Of a stretch of DNA of 5,306 nucleotides, positions 1 through 5,306 are shown piece after piece. The notes under the pieces were generated by a model. The model was not told the DNA's origin and ran no database searches. It worked only from the letters and a program-made list of their open reading frames with translations. How positions within the stretch are numbered: position 1 is the stretch's first letter; every line of letters starts with the position of its first letter. Position numbers and translations under genes: made by a program. The stretch comes from Gemmatimonadota bacterium (GTDB taxonomy: Bacteria > Gemmatimonadota > Gemmatimonadetes > Longimicrobiales > Longimicrobiaceae): contig JAFAYN010000119.1 of NCBI GenBank assembly GCA_019240375.1, positions 1 through 5,306 on the forward strand. Direction: 5' to 3'.

Positions 1-495
1 GGCGCGCAGCCGCTCGGGGTACAGCTCCGGCGCGTCGGGCCCGTGGAACGCGGTGAACTGCGTCTCGAAGTCGATGGTGATGTCGGGGTAGTTGTTGGTC
101 ACCAGCCGCCCCGTGGCCCGGTCCCAGATGCAGGGCACCGTGTAGCGCCCGGTGTACGAGGGATCGGTGCGCAGGTACGCCTCGGAAAGGAACTGGAAGC
201 CGCACACCGTGTCCGGGCCGTGCCCCTCGCCCTCGCGGAAGGCCCACCCCCGCTCGTCGCGGACCGGGTCGACCACCGACATGGAGATCACCTCCTCCAG
301 CCCCAGCAGCTTGCGGACGATGATGGCCCGGTGCGCCCACGGGCAGGCGAGCGAGACGTACAGGTGGTAGCGCCCCGCCTCGGCCGGGAACCCGGAAGAG
401 CCGTCTGCGGTGATCCGGTCGCGGATCGAGTACTTCTGCCGCACGAAAGCGCCGTCGGCGCCCGTCTCGGCGGGAAACTGCCCGGTGGTGCTCAT
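1..495 (-). CDS. Glutathionyl-hydroquinone reductase (ECM4/YqjG-type GST), C-terminus cut by window edge
   Basis: This is the first 165 codons of a glutathione S-transferase of the Xi/ECM4 class; the frame stays open to base 1. Family members are usually a little over 300 residues, so about half is present. They use glutathione to reduce glutathionyl-hydroquinones back to free hydroquinones in the cytoplasm, which supports quinone detoxification. The sequence shows the family N-terminus: the GRYHLYVSLACPWAHR block with catalytic Cys51 in CPW at residues 51-53, then the SVVDPVRDERGWAF segment (about 75-90). It continues with a substrate-domain stretch ending in VPCIWDRATGRLVTNNYPDI. The ATG at 493-495 is chosen because a purine-rich GGAAGGGAAG (complement of 501-510) sits just upstream and the N-terminus matches the family. 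It is divergent from the toxin-antitoxin module and is likely transcribed alone from the 496-661 gap. The identification is firm; the physiological quinone substrate is unknown. Confidence 0.94.
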   Translation of the reverse strand, partial: MSTTGQFPAETGADGAFVRQKYSIRDRITADGSSGFPAEAGRYHLYVSLACPWAHRAIIVRKLLGLEEVISMSVVDPVRDERGWAFREGEGHGPDTVCGFQFLSEAYLRTDPSYTGRYTVPCIWDRATGRLVTNNYPDITIDFETQFTAFHGPDAPELYPERLRA

Positions 496-633
496 CGTAA
501 CTTCCCTTCCGTGTGGGTGGATCGCCGGGTCCGCCTGCACGCACGCGCCGTACCTGGAGACATCTGGGAGTGCAATGGCCGGTATTTGCGAAGCGTATTT
601 GGGGCGAATAAATATAGCGAAGAAGAGGCTGGT

Positions 634-656
634 CGATATGTCACATATGGCATAAT
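634..656 (+). promoter_or_regulatory. Putative promoter/operator of the toxin-antitoxin module
   Basis: This AT-rich patch lies just before the toxin ATG. It holds a perfect inverted repeat ATATG-TCA-CATAT (636-648). That repeat overlaps a second one, TATG-G-CATA (646-654). Overlapping the second repeat is CATAAT (651-656), which matches the sigma70 -10 consensus at five of six positions. No good -35 hexamer is visible at 16-18 bp spacing. In HigBA-type modules the HTH antitoxin commonly binds palindromes over its own promoter and represses the operon, so these half-sites are reasonable operator candidates. The expected transcription start after CATAAT would fall at or very near the toxin start codon at 662. 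The palindromes are directly visible; promoter and operator function are inferred. Confidence 0.45.
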
Positions 657-661
657 TTACG

Positions 662-991
662 ATGAGTTCGACGGACAAACCGCTGGTCTGGTTACACGGG
701 GAGGTGAAAAGTCCTCCGCTTTCGACCGCTGCTCGCATCGAAGCCGGGGTGCTGCTGCGGCGTCTTCAGAAAGGTGAGTCGCTGTCCCTGCCGCACTCGC
801 GTCCGATGCCCGACATCGGACCTCGTTGCCATGAGCTGCGCATCACCGACGAGGGGAGGACCTGGCGTATCATCTACCGGACCGACATGGACGCCGTCGT
901 GATCGCGGAGGTTTTCTCGAAGACGACGCGGCAGACGCCCAGGCACGTGATCGAGAGCTGTCAGCGAAGGCTGCGGCAGTACGACGAATGA
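662..991 (+). CDS. Type II toxin, RelE/ParE superfamily, phage-derived Gp49-like (HigB-type)
   Basis: A 109-residue toxin of the Gp49-like (DUF891) branch of the RelE/ParE superfamily. Members characterised as HigB are ribosome-dependent mRNA interferases; that activity is inferred here. Visible family features are the N-terminal VWLHGEVKSPPLS, helix AARIEAGVLLRRLQKGE (23-39), PHSRPMPDIGPRCHELRI (44-61), the beta-strand TWRIIYR (67-73) and VVIAEVFSKTTRQTP (79-93). The C-terminal helix ends in RRLRQYDE. Basic and aromatic residues conserved in these toxins (Arg47, Arg69, Tyr72, Lys87) are present. The length is normal and no frame damage is seen, so the toxin is probably intact. ATG 662 is the first possible start because an in-frame TAA lies at 653-655. 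There is no Shine-Dalgarno sequence in front of it, so it may be translated from a leaderless transcript. The gene uses more A/T at third positions than its neighbours, consistent with horizontal acquisition. The antitoxin follows 16 bp downstream. Confidence 0.9.
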   Translation: MSSTDKPLVWLHGEVKSPPLSTAARIEAGVLLRRLQKGESLSLPHSRPMPDIGPRCHELRITDEGRTWRIIYRTDMDAVVIAEVFSKTTRQTPRHVIESCQRRLRQYDE

Positions 992-1007
992 ACCAGGGAG
1001 GCTTCAC

Positions 1008-1340
1008 ATGGAGGAAGACAAGCGCAGGCGCCTGGAGGAATCAGGCTGGAAGGTGGGCTCCGCGGCGGACTTCCTGGACCTGACGGAGGAGGAGGCCGCG
1101 TACGTCGAGTTGAGGCTGGCGCTGAGCGAGACCCTGCGGGAGCGCCGGATGGAGAAGGGACTCACGCAGGAGGAGCTGGCGCGGCGGATCGGGTCGAGCC
1201 AGTCGCGGGTGGCGAAGATGGAGGCGAGCGATTCCACGGTATCGCTGGACCTGCTCGTGAAGGGGCTGCTCGCCACCGGCGCGACGCGTGGCGACATCGC
1301 CGCCGCCATCGCACCCGAGGGGACGACCCGCGCCGCCTGA
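1008..1340 (+). CDS. XRE-family HTH antitoxin (HigA-type) partner of the upstream toxin
   Basis: A 110-residue DNA-binding antitoxin. The N-terminal part (residues 1-40) contains the GWKVGSAADFLDLTEEEAAYVE block typical of antitoxins paired with Gp49-like toxins. A Cro/C1-type helix-turn-helix follows at about 40-90, with the helix pair TQEELARRIGSSQSRVAKME at 53-72. In such systems the antitoxin binds and neutralises the toxin and, with it, represses the operon. The start at 1008 is well supported by a strong ribosome site AGGGAGG at 995-1001, six bases before the ATG. The contrast with the toxin start, which has no such site, would favour antitoxin excess. It follows the toxin by 16 bp and is almost certainly co-transcribed. 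The C-terminal GTTRAA tail is unstructured-looking. Its stop lies only 19 bp from the convergent galK stop, and no convincing intrinsic terminator was found between them. Confidence 0.9.
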   Translation: MEEDKRRRLEESGWKVGSAADFLDLTEEEAAYVELRLALSETLRERRMEKGLTQEELARRIGSSQSRVAKMEASDSTVSLDLLVKGLLATGATRGDIAAAIAPEGTTRAA

Positions 1341-1359
1341 GACCGGACTCGGCGTGGGT

Positions 1360-2538
1360 TCAGCCGGGGACGGGGACGATCTCCGCGCCTCCCGTGGCTC
1401 CTGTGACGTGGAGCCGCGGCTCCTTTCCGGTGGCTTCCTGGTAGCGGGCGGACACCCGCTCCACGAACTCCGCAGAATCGCCCTTATCCACCAGGGCTAC
1501 CGCGCACCCGCCGAAGCCTGCGCCGGTCATGCGCGCCCCGTGGCACTCAGGGCGGGCCTGCGCGATCTCCACCATCGCATCCAGCTCCGGGGACGAGACC
1601 TCGTAATAGTCGCGCAGGCTGCGGTGGCCGGCGTTCATCAGCCGCCCCAGCAGCGCCGCTTCGCCGGCCCGCATCGCGTCGGCGGCGGCCAGCGTCCGCT
1701 CGTTCTCGGTGACCACGTGGCGCGCCCGCCTCGCCAGGAGCGGGTCCAGGCGCGCCGCTCCCGCCTCCAGCTCCGCCGCCGACAGGTCGCGCAGGGCGGG
1801 CACCCCGAAGGCGGCGGCCACGGCCTCGCACTGGCGGCGACGCTCGTTGTAGGCCGAGTCCACCAGCCCGCGCCGGGTGGAGGTGTCCATGACCACCACC
1901 CGCGTGCCGGGAGGGAGCGGGACGGCGCCGGTCGCCAGCGTGCGGCAGTCGATCAGCACCGCGTGTCCCGCCCGCCCCACGGCGGAGATCATCGGATCCA
2001 TGATCCCGCACTTCATCCCCACCCACTCGTTCTCGGCGCGCTGGCAGACGAGCGCCATGGCGGCCGGGTCCCAATCCACCCCCGACACCGCGGCGAAGGC
2101 GCGCGCAGTCGCCAGCTCCAGCGCGGCGCTGGAGGAGAGCCCGGCCCCGATGGGGACGTCGCTCCCCACCACCCCCTCCCATCCGCGGAGCGCGTGCCCG
2201 GCCTCGCCCAGCGCCCACGCCGTCCCCTTCACGTACTCGATCCACGCGCGGCCCTCCCGTTCCCTCCCGCCCAGCGCGAACTCCCGCGCCTCCTGGTGGT
2301 GCAGCGAGTACAGGCGGACGGCGCCGTCGTCCCGGGGGCGCAGCGCGATCCACACCGCGCGCTCGATGGCCAGTGGGAGGACGAAGCCGTCGTTGTAGTC
2401 GGTGTGCTCGCCGATCAGGTTGACCCGCCCCGGGGCGCGCACCAGCACCCCGGGCGCCCCATCGTACAGGTCGGCGAAGCGGTGGGCGACGATCTCCGGG
2501 AGGGTGGCGTCGGGCATCGGCTTTCCGTACGTCTCCAT
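1360..2538 (-). CDS. galK: Galactokinase
   Basis: A complete GHMP-family kinase, 392 residues from the start used here. It phosphorylates alpha-D-galactose at C1 with ATP, the first committed cytoplasmic step of the Leloir pathway. All three GHMP motifs are visible. Motif 1 is the galactokinase signature APGRVNLIGEHTDYNDG (35-51), with catalytic Arg38. Motif 2 is the ATP phosphate loop PIGAGLSSSAA (129-139). Motif 3 is MTGAGFGGCAVALV (about 337-350). The expected catalytic Asp is Asp181 in CGIMDPMISA (177-186); the following residue is Pro where many galactokinases have Gln. The start is uncertain. ATG 2538 has no ribosome site, whereas an internal ATG at 2517 (385 residues) is preceded by GGAAAG and gives an N-terminus close in length to E. 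coli GalK. No galT, galE or mutarotase gene is adjacent. It is divergent from the GH3 glycosidase and convergent with the antitoxin. Confidence 0.96.
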   Translation of the reverse strand: METYGKPMPDATLPEIVAHRFADLYDGAPGVLVRAPGRVNLIGEHTDYNDGFVLPLAIERAVWIALRPRDDGAVRLYSLHHQEAREFALGGREREGRAWIEYVKGTAWALGEAGHALRGWEGVVGSDVPIGAGLSSSAALELATARAFAAVSGVDWDPAAMALVCQRAENEWVGMKCGIMDPMISAVGRAGHAVLIDCRTLATGAVPLPPGTRVVVMDTSTRRGLVDSAYNERRRQCEAVAAAFGVPALRDLSAAELEAGAARLDPLLARRARHVVTENERTLAAADAMRAGEAALLGRLMNAGHRSLRDYYEVSSPELDAMVEIAQARPECHGARMTGAGFGGCAVALVDKGDSAEFVERVSARYQEATGKEPRLHVTGATGGAEIVPVPG

Positions 2539-2619
2539 GGCCGGGAAGGGTGGCGGGCTTCGTGCGGACCCGCTATATCCGTACCGGGAGCCAGCAACAC
2601 GCCGCACCGACCCGACCTC
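2539..2619. promoter_or_regulatory. Divergent intergenic region between galK and the GH3 glycosidase
   Basis: These 81 bp must hold the 5' regions of both galK (minus) and the glycosidase (plus). The only AT-rich core is CTATATC at 2573-2579. Read rightwards, TATATC could be a -10 element giving a leader of roughly 34 nt. Read leftwards, TATAGC could be a -10 element for galK, with a weak GTGTTG 17 bp upstream. No clear -35 hexamer, operator palindrome or riboswitch-like fold was recognised. Neither start codon (2538 or 2620) has a Shine-Dalgarno match immediately upstream. The placement as a promoter region follows from gene layout; the exact elements are guesses. Confidence 0.35.
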
Positions 2620-4908
2620 ATGAAACGTACCCTCTTCCGTGCCCTCGCCGGCGTCTTCCCCGCGCTCGCGGCCGGGTCGCTCGCCGCGCAGACCCCCGGC
2701 GCGCCGGCGGCGACGCGTGCCCGTGTGGACTCGCTCCTGTCGCGGATGACGCTGGAGGAAAAGGTCGGGCAGATGACGCAGGTCACCGTCGGCGTCGTCG
2801 CGGCGCGGGATTCCCCGCCATACGACAGCATCCTGCTCGACCCGGAAAAGCTGCGCGACGCCGTCGTCACGCACCACGCCGGCTCCATCCTCAACGTGCT
2901 CGGCGGGGCGCTCTCGGTGCAGGGGTGGCACGACGCCATCCGCCGGATCCAGGACGTAGCGACGAAGGAGACGCGGCTGGGGATCCCGGTGCTGTACGGG
3001 ATCGACTTCGTGCACGGGGCCGACTACGCGCGCGGCGGGACGATCTTCCCGCAGAACCTGGGGATGGCCGCCACCTTCGACACCGCGCTCGCCCGCCGCG
3101 AGGGGGAGATCACCGGCGACGAAGCGTACGCGTCGGGGCTGGCCTGGAACTTCGCGCCGGTGCTGGACGTGGGGCGCCAGCCGCTCTGGCCGCGCTTCTA
3201 CGAGACCTTCGGCGAGGACCCGTACCTGGCGGCGGAGATGGGACGCCACGAGGTGATGGGGATGCAGCGGTCCGGGCACGTCGCGGCGACGCTGAAGCAC
3301 TACCTCGGCTACGGCAACCCGCGCTCCGGGCACGACCGCACCCCGGCCTACATGACCGTGCGCGAGGTGCGCGAAAGCTACCTCCCGCCCTTCGCCGCGG
3401 CGGTGCGAGCGGGGGCGCGGACGGTGATGGTCAACTCGGCCGACATCGACGGCGAGCCGCTGCACGCCAGCCGCTACTGGCTGACCGACGTGCTGCGCGG
3501 CGAGCTGGGCTTCCAGGGGGTGATCGTCACCGACTGGGCCGACATCACCAACCTGCACACCCGCCACCACGTCGCCCCGACGCTCAGGGACGCGGTCCGC
3601 ATGTCGGTGCAGGCCGGGATCGACGTGAGCATGACCCCCAACGACTACCAGTTCTACGACGACCTGCTGCAGCTGGTGCGCGAGGGGACGATCCCCGAGA
3701 GCCGCATCGACGAGTCAGTCCGGCGCATCCTGACGCTCAAGGCCGAGCTGGGGCTCCTGGACGCGCCGTACCCGGACCCTGAGGCCGCCGCCCGGTTCGG
3801 CACCGCGGAGTCGGCCGCGGTGGCGCGGCAGGCGGCCCGCGAGTCGATCACCCTGCTCCGGAACGACGGCGGCGTCCTCCCGCTGCGCAGGGACGCGCGC
3901 ATCCTGGTCACCGGCCCCGCCGCCAGCTCGCTCACCGCGCTCAACGGCGGGTGGACGTACACCTGGCAGGGGGCCGACGCCGCGCAGCTCCCGGACGCCC
4001 CCCGCACGCTCCTCCAGGCGATGCTGAAGCGCGGGCGCGACGTTCGCTACGTGGGCGGCTCCACCTTCACCGACCCGATCGACATCGTCGCGGCGGCCAA
4101 CGCCGCGCGCGAAGTGGACGTGGCGGTGGTCGCCGTCGGCGAGGACGCGTACGCCGAGACCCCCGGCAACATCGACGACCTGGACCTCCCCGAGGCGCAG
4201 CTCCGCCTGGTGCAGGCGATCCAGGCGACCGGGAAGCCGGTGGTGCTGGTGCTGGTGGAGGGACGGCCGCGGATCGTCAGCCGGGTGGCGGACGGGGCGC
4301 GGGGGATCGTGATGGCGTACTGGCCGGGGATGCAGGGGGGCGAGGCGATCGCCGACGTCCTCTTCGGCGACTGGAACCCGGGCGGGAAGCTCCCCTTCAC
4401 CTACCCGAGGCACGCCAACGCGCTCATGACCTACGACCACCGGTACACGGAGGAGATCAACGCGGCGGGGACGGATCGCCCCGGACCCGGCGGGTGGGAC
4501 CCGCAGTGGGAGTTCGGGACGGGGCTCAGCTACACCACCTTCGCCTATGCCGGGCTGGAGCTGGGCGCCGCGGAGATCGGCCCGGACGGGCGGCTCCCGG
4601 TGCGGGTGACGGTCACCAACACCGGCACGCGCGCGGGGCAGGAAACGGTGCTCCTCTTCACCCGCCAGCGGTACGCTTCCCTGTCGCCCCCGGTGCGGCG
4701 CCTGCGCGGCTTCCAGAAGGTGTCGCTGCAGCCCGGCGAGTCACGGACGGTGGCCTTCACCCTGTCGGCCGACGACCTGCGCTACGTGGGGCGCGACGGG
4801 AAGCCGGTGCTGGAGCCGGGCGAATTCGACGTGATGGTGGGGGGGCTGACGGGGACCTTCCGGGTGACCGGCGCGTCGGCGGCCCCGGCCGCGGGAGGCG
4901 GACGATGA
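2620..4908 (+). CDS. Exported glycoside hydrolase family 3 (exo-beta-glucosidase/glucanase type)
   Basis: A 762-residue exported GH3 enzyme that should remove glucosyl residues from non-reducing ends of beta-glucans or cello-oligosaccharides. Residues 1-23 form a signal peptide (KR start, hydrophobic core, SLAAQ end). The GH3 TIM-barrel domain spans about 36-370: GIDFVHG with Asp129, RFYETFGEDP with Arg192, LKHYLGYG with Lys226-His227, and VTDWADI with nucleophile Asp305. The alpha/beta sandwich domain spans about 405-635: NDGGVLPL, GGWTYTWQG with Trp445/Trp449, VGEDAYAETPGN with probable acid/base Glu513, and FGDWNPGGKLPFTYP. A fibronectin-III-like domain covers about 655-750 (VTNTGTRAGQETVLLF, GFQKVSLQPGESRTV). 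The tail is Ala/Gly-rich. Order and motifs resemble barley exohydrolase ExoI and BglX; ExoI lacks the third domain. ATG 2620 is chosen because the signal peptide begins there, although no ribosome site precedes it. Substrate is uncertain: xylosidase or other beta-glycosidase activity is possible. Confidence 0.95.
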   Translation: MKRTLFRALAGVFPALAAGSLAAQTPGAPAATRARVDSLLSRMTLEEKVGQMTQVTVGVVAARDSPPYDSILLDPEKLRDAVVTHHAGSILNVLGGALSVQGWHDAIRRIQDVATKETRLGIPVLYGIDFVHGADYARGGTIFPQNLGMAATFDTALARREGEITGDEAYASGLAWNFAPVLDVGRQPLWPRFYETFGEDPYLAAEMGRHEVMGMQRSGHVAATLKHYLGYGNPRSGHDRTPAYMTVREVRESYLPPFAAAVRAGARTVMVNSADIDGEPLHASRYWLTDVLRGELGFQGVIVTDWADITNLHTRHHVAPTLRDAVRMSVQAGIDVSMTPNDYQFYDDLLQLVREGTIPESRIDESVRRILTLKAELGLLDAPYPDPEAAARFGTAESAAVARQAARESITLLRNDGGVLPLRRDARILVTGPAASSLTALNGGWTYTWQGADAAQLPDAPRTLLQAMLKRGRDVRYVGGSTFTDPIDIVAAANAAREVDVAVVAVGEDAYAETPGNIDDLDLPEAQLRLVQAIQATGKPVVLVLVEGRPRIVSRVADGARGIVMAYWPGMQGGEAIADVLFGDWNPGGKLPFTYPRHANALMTYDHRYTEEINAAGTDRPGPGGWDPQWEFGTGLSYTTFAYAGLELGAAEIGPDGRLPVRVTVTNTGTRAGQETVLLFTRQRYASLSPPVRRLRGFQKVSLQPGESRTVAFTLSADDLRYVGRDGKPVLEPGEFDVMVGGLTGTFRVTGASAAPAAGGGR

Positions 4909-4911
4909 GCG

Positions 4912-4953
4912 GCCCGCGGCTCGGGGCCTCGTGATCGATCCCCCTCCGCGGGC
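4912..4953. terminator. GC-rich hairpin between convergent genes, possible bidirectional terminator
   Basis: GCCCGCGG (4912-4919) is a perfect inverted repeat with CCGCGGGC (4946-4953). Inside it GGGG (4923-4926) can pair with CCCC (4941-4944), and the apical loop contains the palindrome GATCGATC (4933-4940). The structure almost exactly fills the gap between the GH3 stop (4906-4908) and the stop of the minus-strand membrane protein (4953-4955). That position suits a shared transcription end for both strands. Neither side has a T-run, so it is not a textbook intrinsic terminator. In DNA this GC-rich such arms can also arise by chance. Confidence 0.35.
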
Positions 4954-5306
4954 TACGAAGTGGGTACGGGTTCCCGGAAGGAGCGCCGCGCGTCGCCCGG
5001 GGTGGGCAGGCGGCCGTAGCGGTCGCGCCAGACGCCCAGGGCGACGGCCCCGACCGCCGTGGCGGCGAGCAGTGCAAGCCCCAGGACCGCGACCGCATAG
5101 CGCCACCAGCCCGGCCAGGTGGCCGAGGAGGAGACGAGCCCGCCGGTGGCGGACCCGCTCGCGTTCCACAGCATGATTACCGTTACGGTAAACAACAAGA
5201 TGATCCCGGACACGATGGGGTGCTCGCTGAGCACCGCCGTGATCGTTCCGAAGAGATAGAAGGCGAGAGCCCCGTACGGCAGCCCGGGCCAGAGCCAGGT
5301 CGGGAC
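4953..5306 (-). CDS. Unrecognised multi-pass membrane protein, C-terminal part only
   Basis: The frame is open from the right edge of the window (5306) to a TAG at 4953-4955, giving the last 117 residues of a protein whose N-terminus is outside. A GTG at 5232-5234 could be mistaken for a start, but the reading frame continues upstream with hydrophobic, coding-like sequence (PYGALAFYLFGTITAVL), so an upstream start is more likely. Three membrane segments are apparent: about residues 10-26, 30-47 (PIVSGIILLFTVTVIMLW) and 70-92 (YAVAVLGLALLAATAVGA region). A Trp-rich polar loop (about 48-69, ATWPGWW) lies between the second and third. The last segment is followed by WRDRYGR and a basic tail, which predicts a cytoplasmic C-terminus. 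I do not recognise the family and assign no function. It is convergent with the GH3 gene, 44 bp away. Confidence 0.6.
   Translation of the reverse strand, partial: VPTWLWPGLPYGALAFYLFGTITAVLSEHPIVSGIILLFTVTVIMLWNASGSATGGLVSSSATWPGWWRYAVAVLGLALLAATAVGAVALGVWRDRYGRLPTPGDARRSFREPVPTS
5177..5191. repeat. Perfect 15-bp inverted repeat inside the membrane-protein gene
   Basis: TTACCG-TTA-CGGTAA is a perfect 6+3+6 inverted repeat in an unusually AT-rich patch of the coding region. On the minus strand it encodes Thr-Val-Thr-Val within the second membrane segment, so it may be only a coincidence of repeated Thr/Val codons. Its shape is like a dimeric repressor operator, but its place within a gene argues against a simple promoter role. 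The sequence is certain; any function is not. Confidence 0.3.

Noticed and set aside
611..644. Minus-strand promoter for the hydroquinone reductase using TATATT (complement of 611-616) and GTGACA (complement of 639-644)
   Set aside because: Each hexamer resembles its consensus, but the spacer is 22 bp, too long for a standard sigma70 promoter.
43..777. Plus-strand open frame antisense to the hydroquinone reductase and overlapping the toxin start
   Set aside because: The opposite strand carries an unmistakable CPWAHR glutathione transferase, and the plus translation has no recognisable motif.
1348..1368. Possible stem CTCGGC / GCCGGG between the convergent antitoxin and galK stops
   Set aside because: It has only six pairs including a G-T, a nine-base loop and no T-run; this is expected by chance in such GC-rich DNA.
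1547..2398. Other-frame ORFs inside galK on both strands (for example 1547-2353 minus and 1877-2398 plus)
   Set aside because: They overlap a fully conserved galactokinase and have compositionally biased translations without domain signatures.
2539..3570. Upstream extension of the galK frame to position 3570 on the minus strand
   Set aside because: It lies antisense to the conserved GH3 catalytic domain and gives a low-complexity Arg/His/Val/Gly-rich translation; galactokinase homology begins only after 2538.
1288..4908. A 1206-codon plus-strand open frame reading through the antisense of galK into the GH3 gene
   Set aside because: The first 444 codons are Arg/Pro/Gly/His-rich antisense to a clear galactokinase, and the real protein begins with a signal peptide at 2620. 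The extension is an artefact of high GC at third positions.
4905..4934. Nine-codon ORF (MSGPRLGAS) whose ATG overlaps the GH3 stop as ATGA
   Set aside because: The ATGA overlap looks like translational coupling, but nine codons with no homology and an overlap with the hairpin give no support for a gene.

Overview
The window is about 5.3 kb of very GC-rich bacterial DNA with strong G/C bias at third codon positions, which is why several long spurious ORFs lie antisense to the real genes. The secreted glycosidase has a signal peptide ending in LAAQ, a pattern I associate with Gemmatimonadota (for example Longimicrobium-type genomes). That taxonomic guess is an inference from base composition and protein style only.

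Layout, left to right. (1) 1-495, minus: the N-terminal 165 codons of a glutathionyl-hydroquinone reductase (ECM4/YqjG-type glutathione transferase), cut by the left edge. (2) 496-661: a divergent intergenic region that becomes AT-rich towards its right end and carries overlapping small palindromes around a -10-like hexamer. (3) 662-991 and 1008-1340, plus: a two-gene type II toxin-antitoxin module in HigBA order, with a RelE/ParE-superfamily Gp49-like toxin followed by an XRE-type HTH antitoxin. (4) 1360-2538, minus: a complete galactokinase, galK, convergent with the antitoxin across 19 bp. (5) 2539-2619: a short divergent promoter region. (6) 2620-4908, plus: a complete exported glycoside hydrolase family 3 enzyme resembling plant exo-beta-glucanase and bacterial BglX, with a C-terminal fibronectin-III-like domain. 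(7) 4912-4953: a GC-rich hairpin filling the gap between convergent genes. (8) 4953-5306, minus: the C-terminal part of an unrecognised multi-pass membrane protein, cut by the right edge.

How the parts relate. The glycosidase would release monosaccharides outside the cytoplasm, and galactokinase feeds galactose into the Leloir pathway. The two genes are divergent from one 81-bp region, so shared control is possible but unproven, and the glycosidase looks glucan-directed rather than galactoside-directed. The toxin-antitoxin pair looks like a small inserted accessory module between housekeeping genes: its promoter and toxin gene are visibly less GC-rich than the surroundings. No tRNA, rRNA, CRISPR array, insertion sequence or phage structural gene was seen. 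I found no clearly new biological system. The points most worth a second look are the toxin-antitoxin control region and the active-site variation in the GH3 enzyme.
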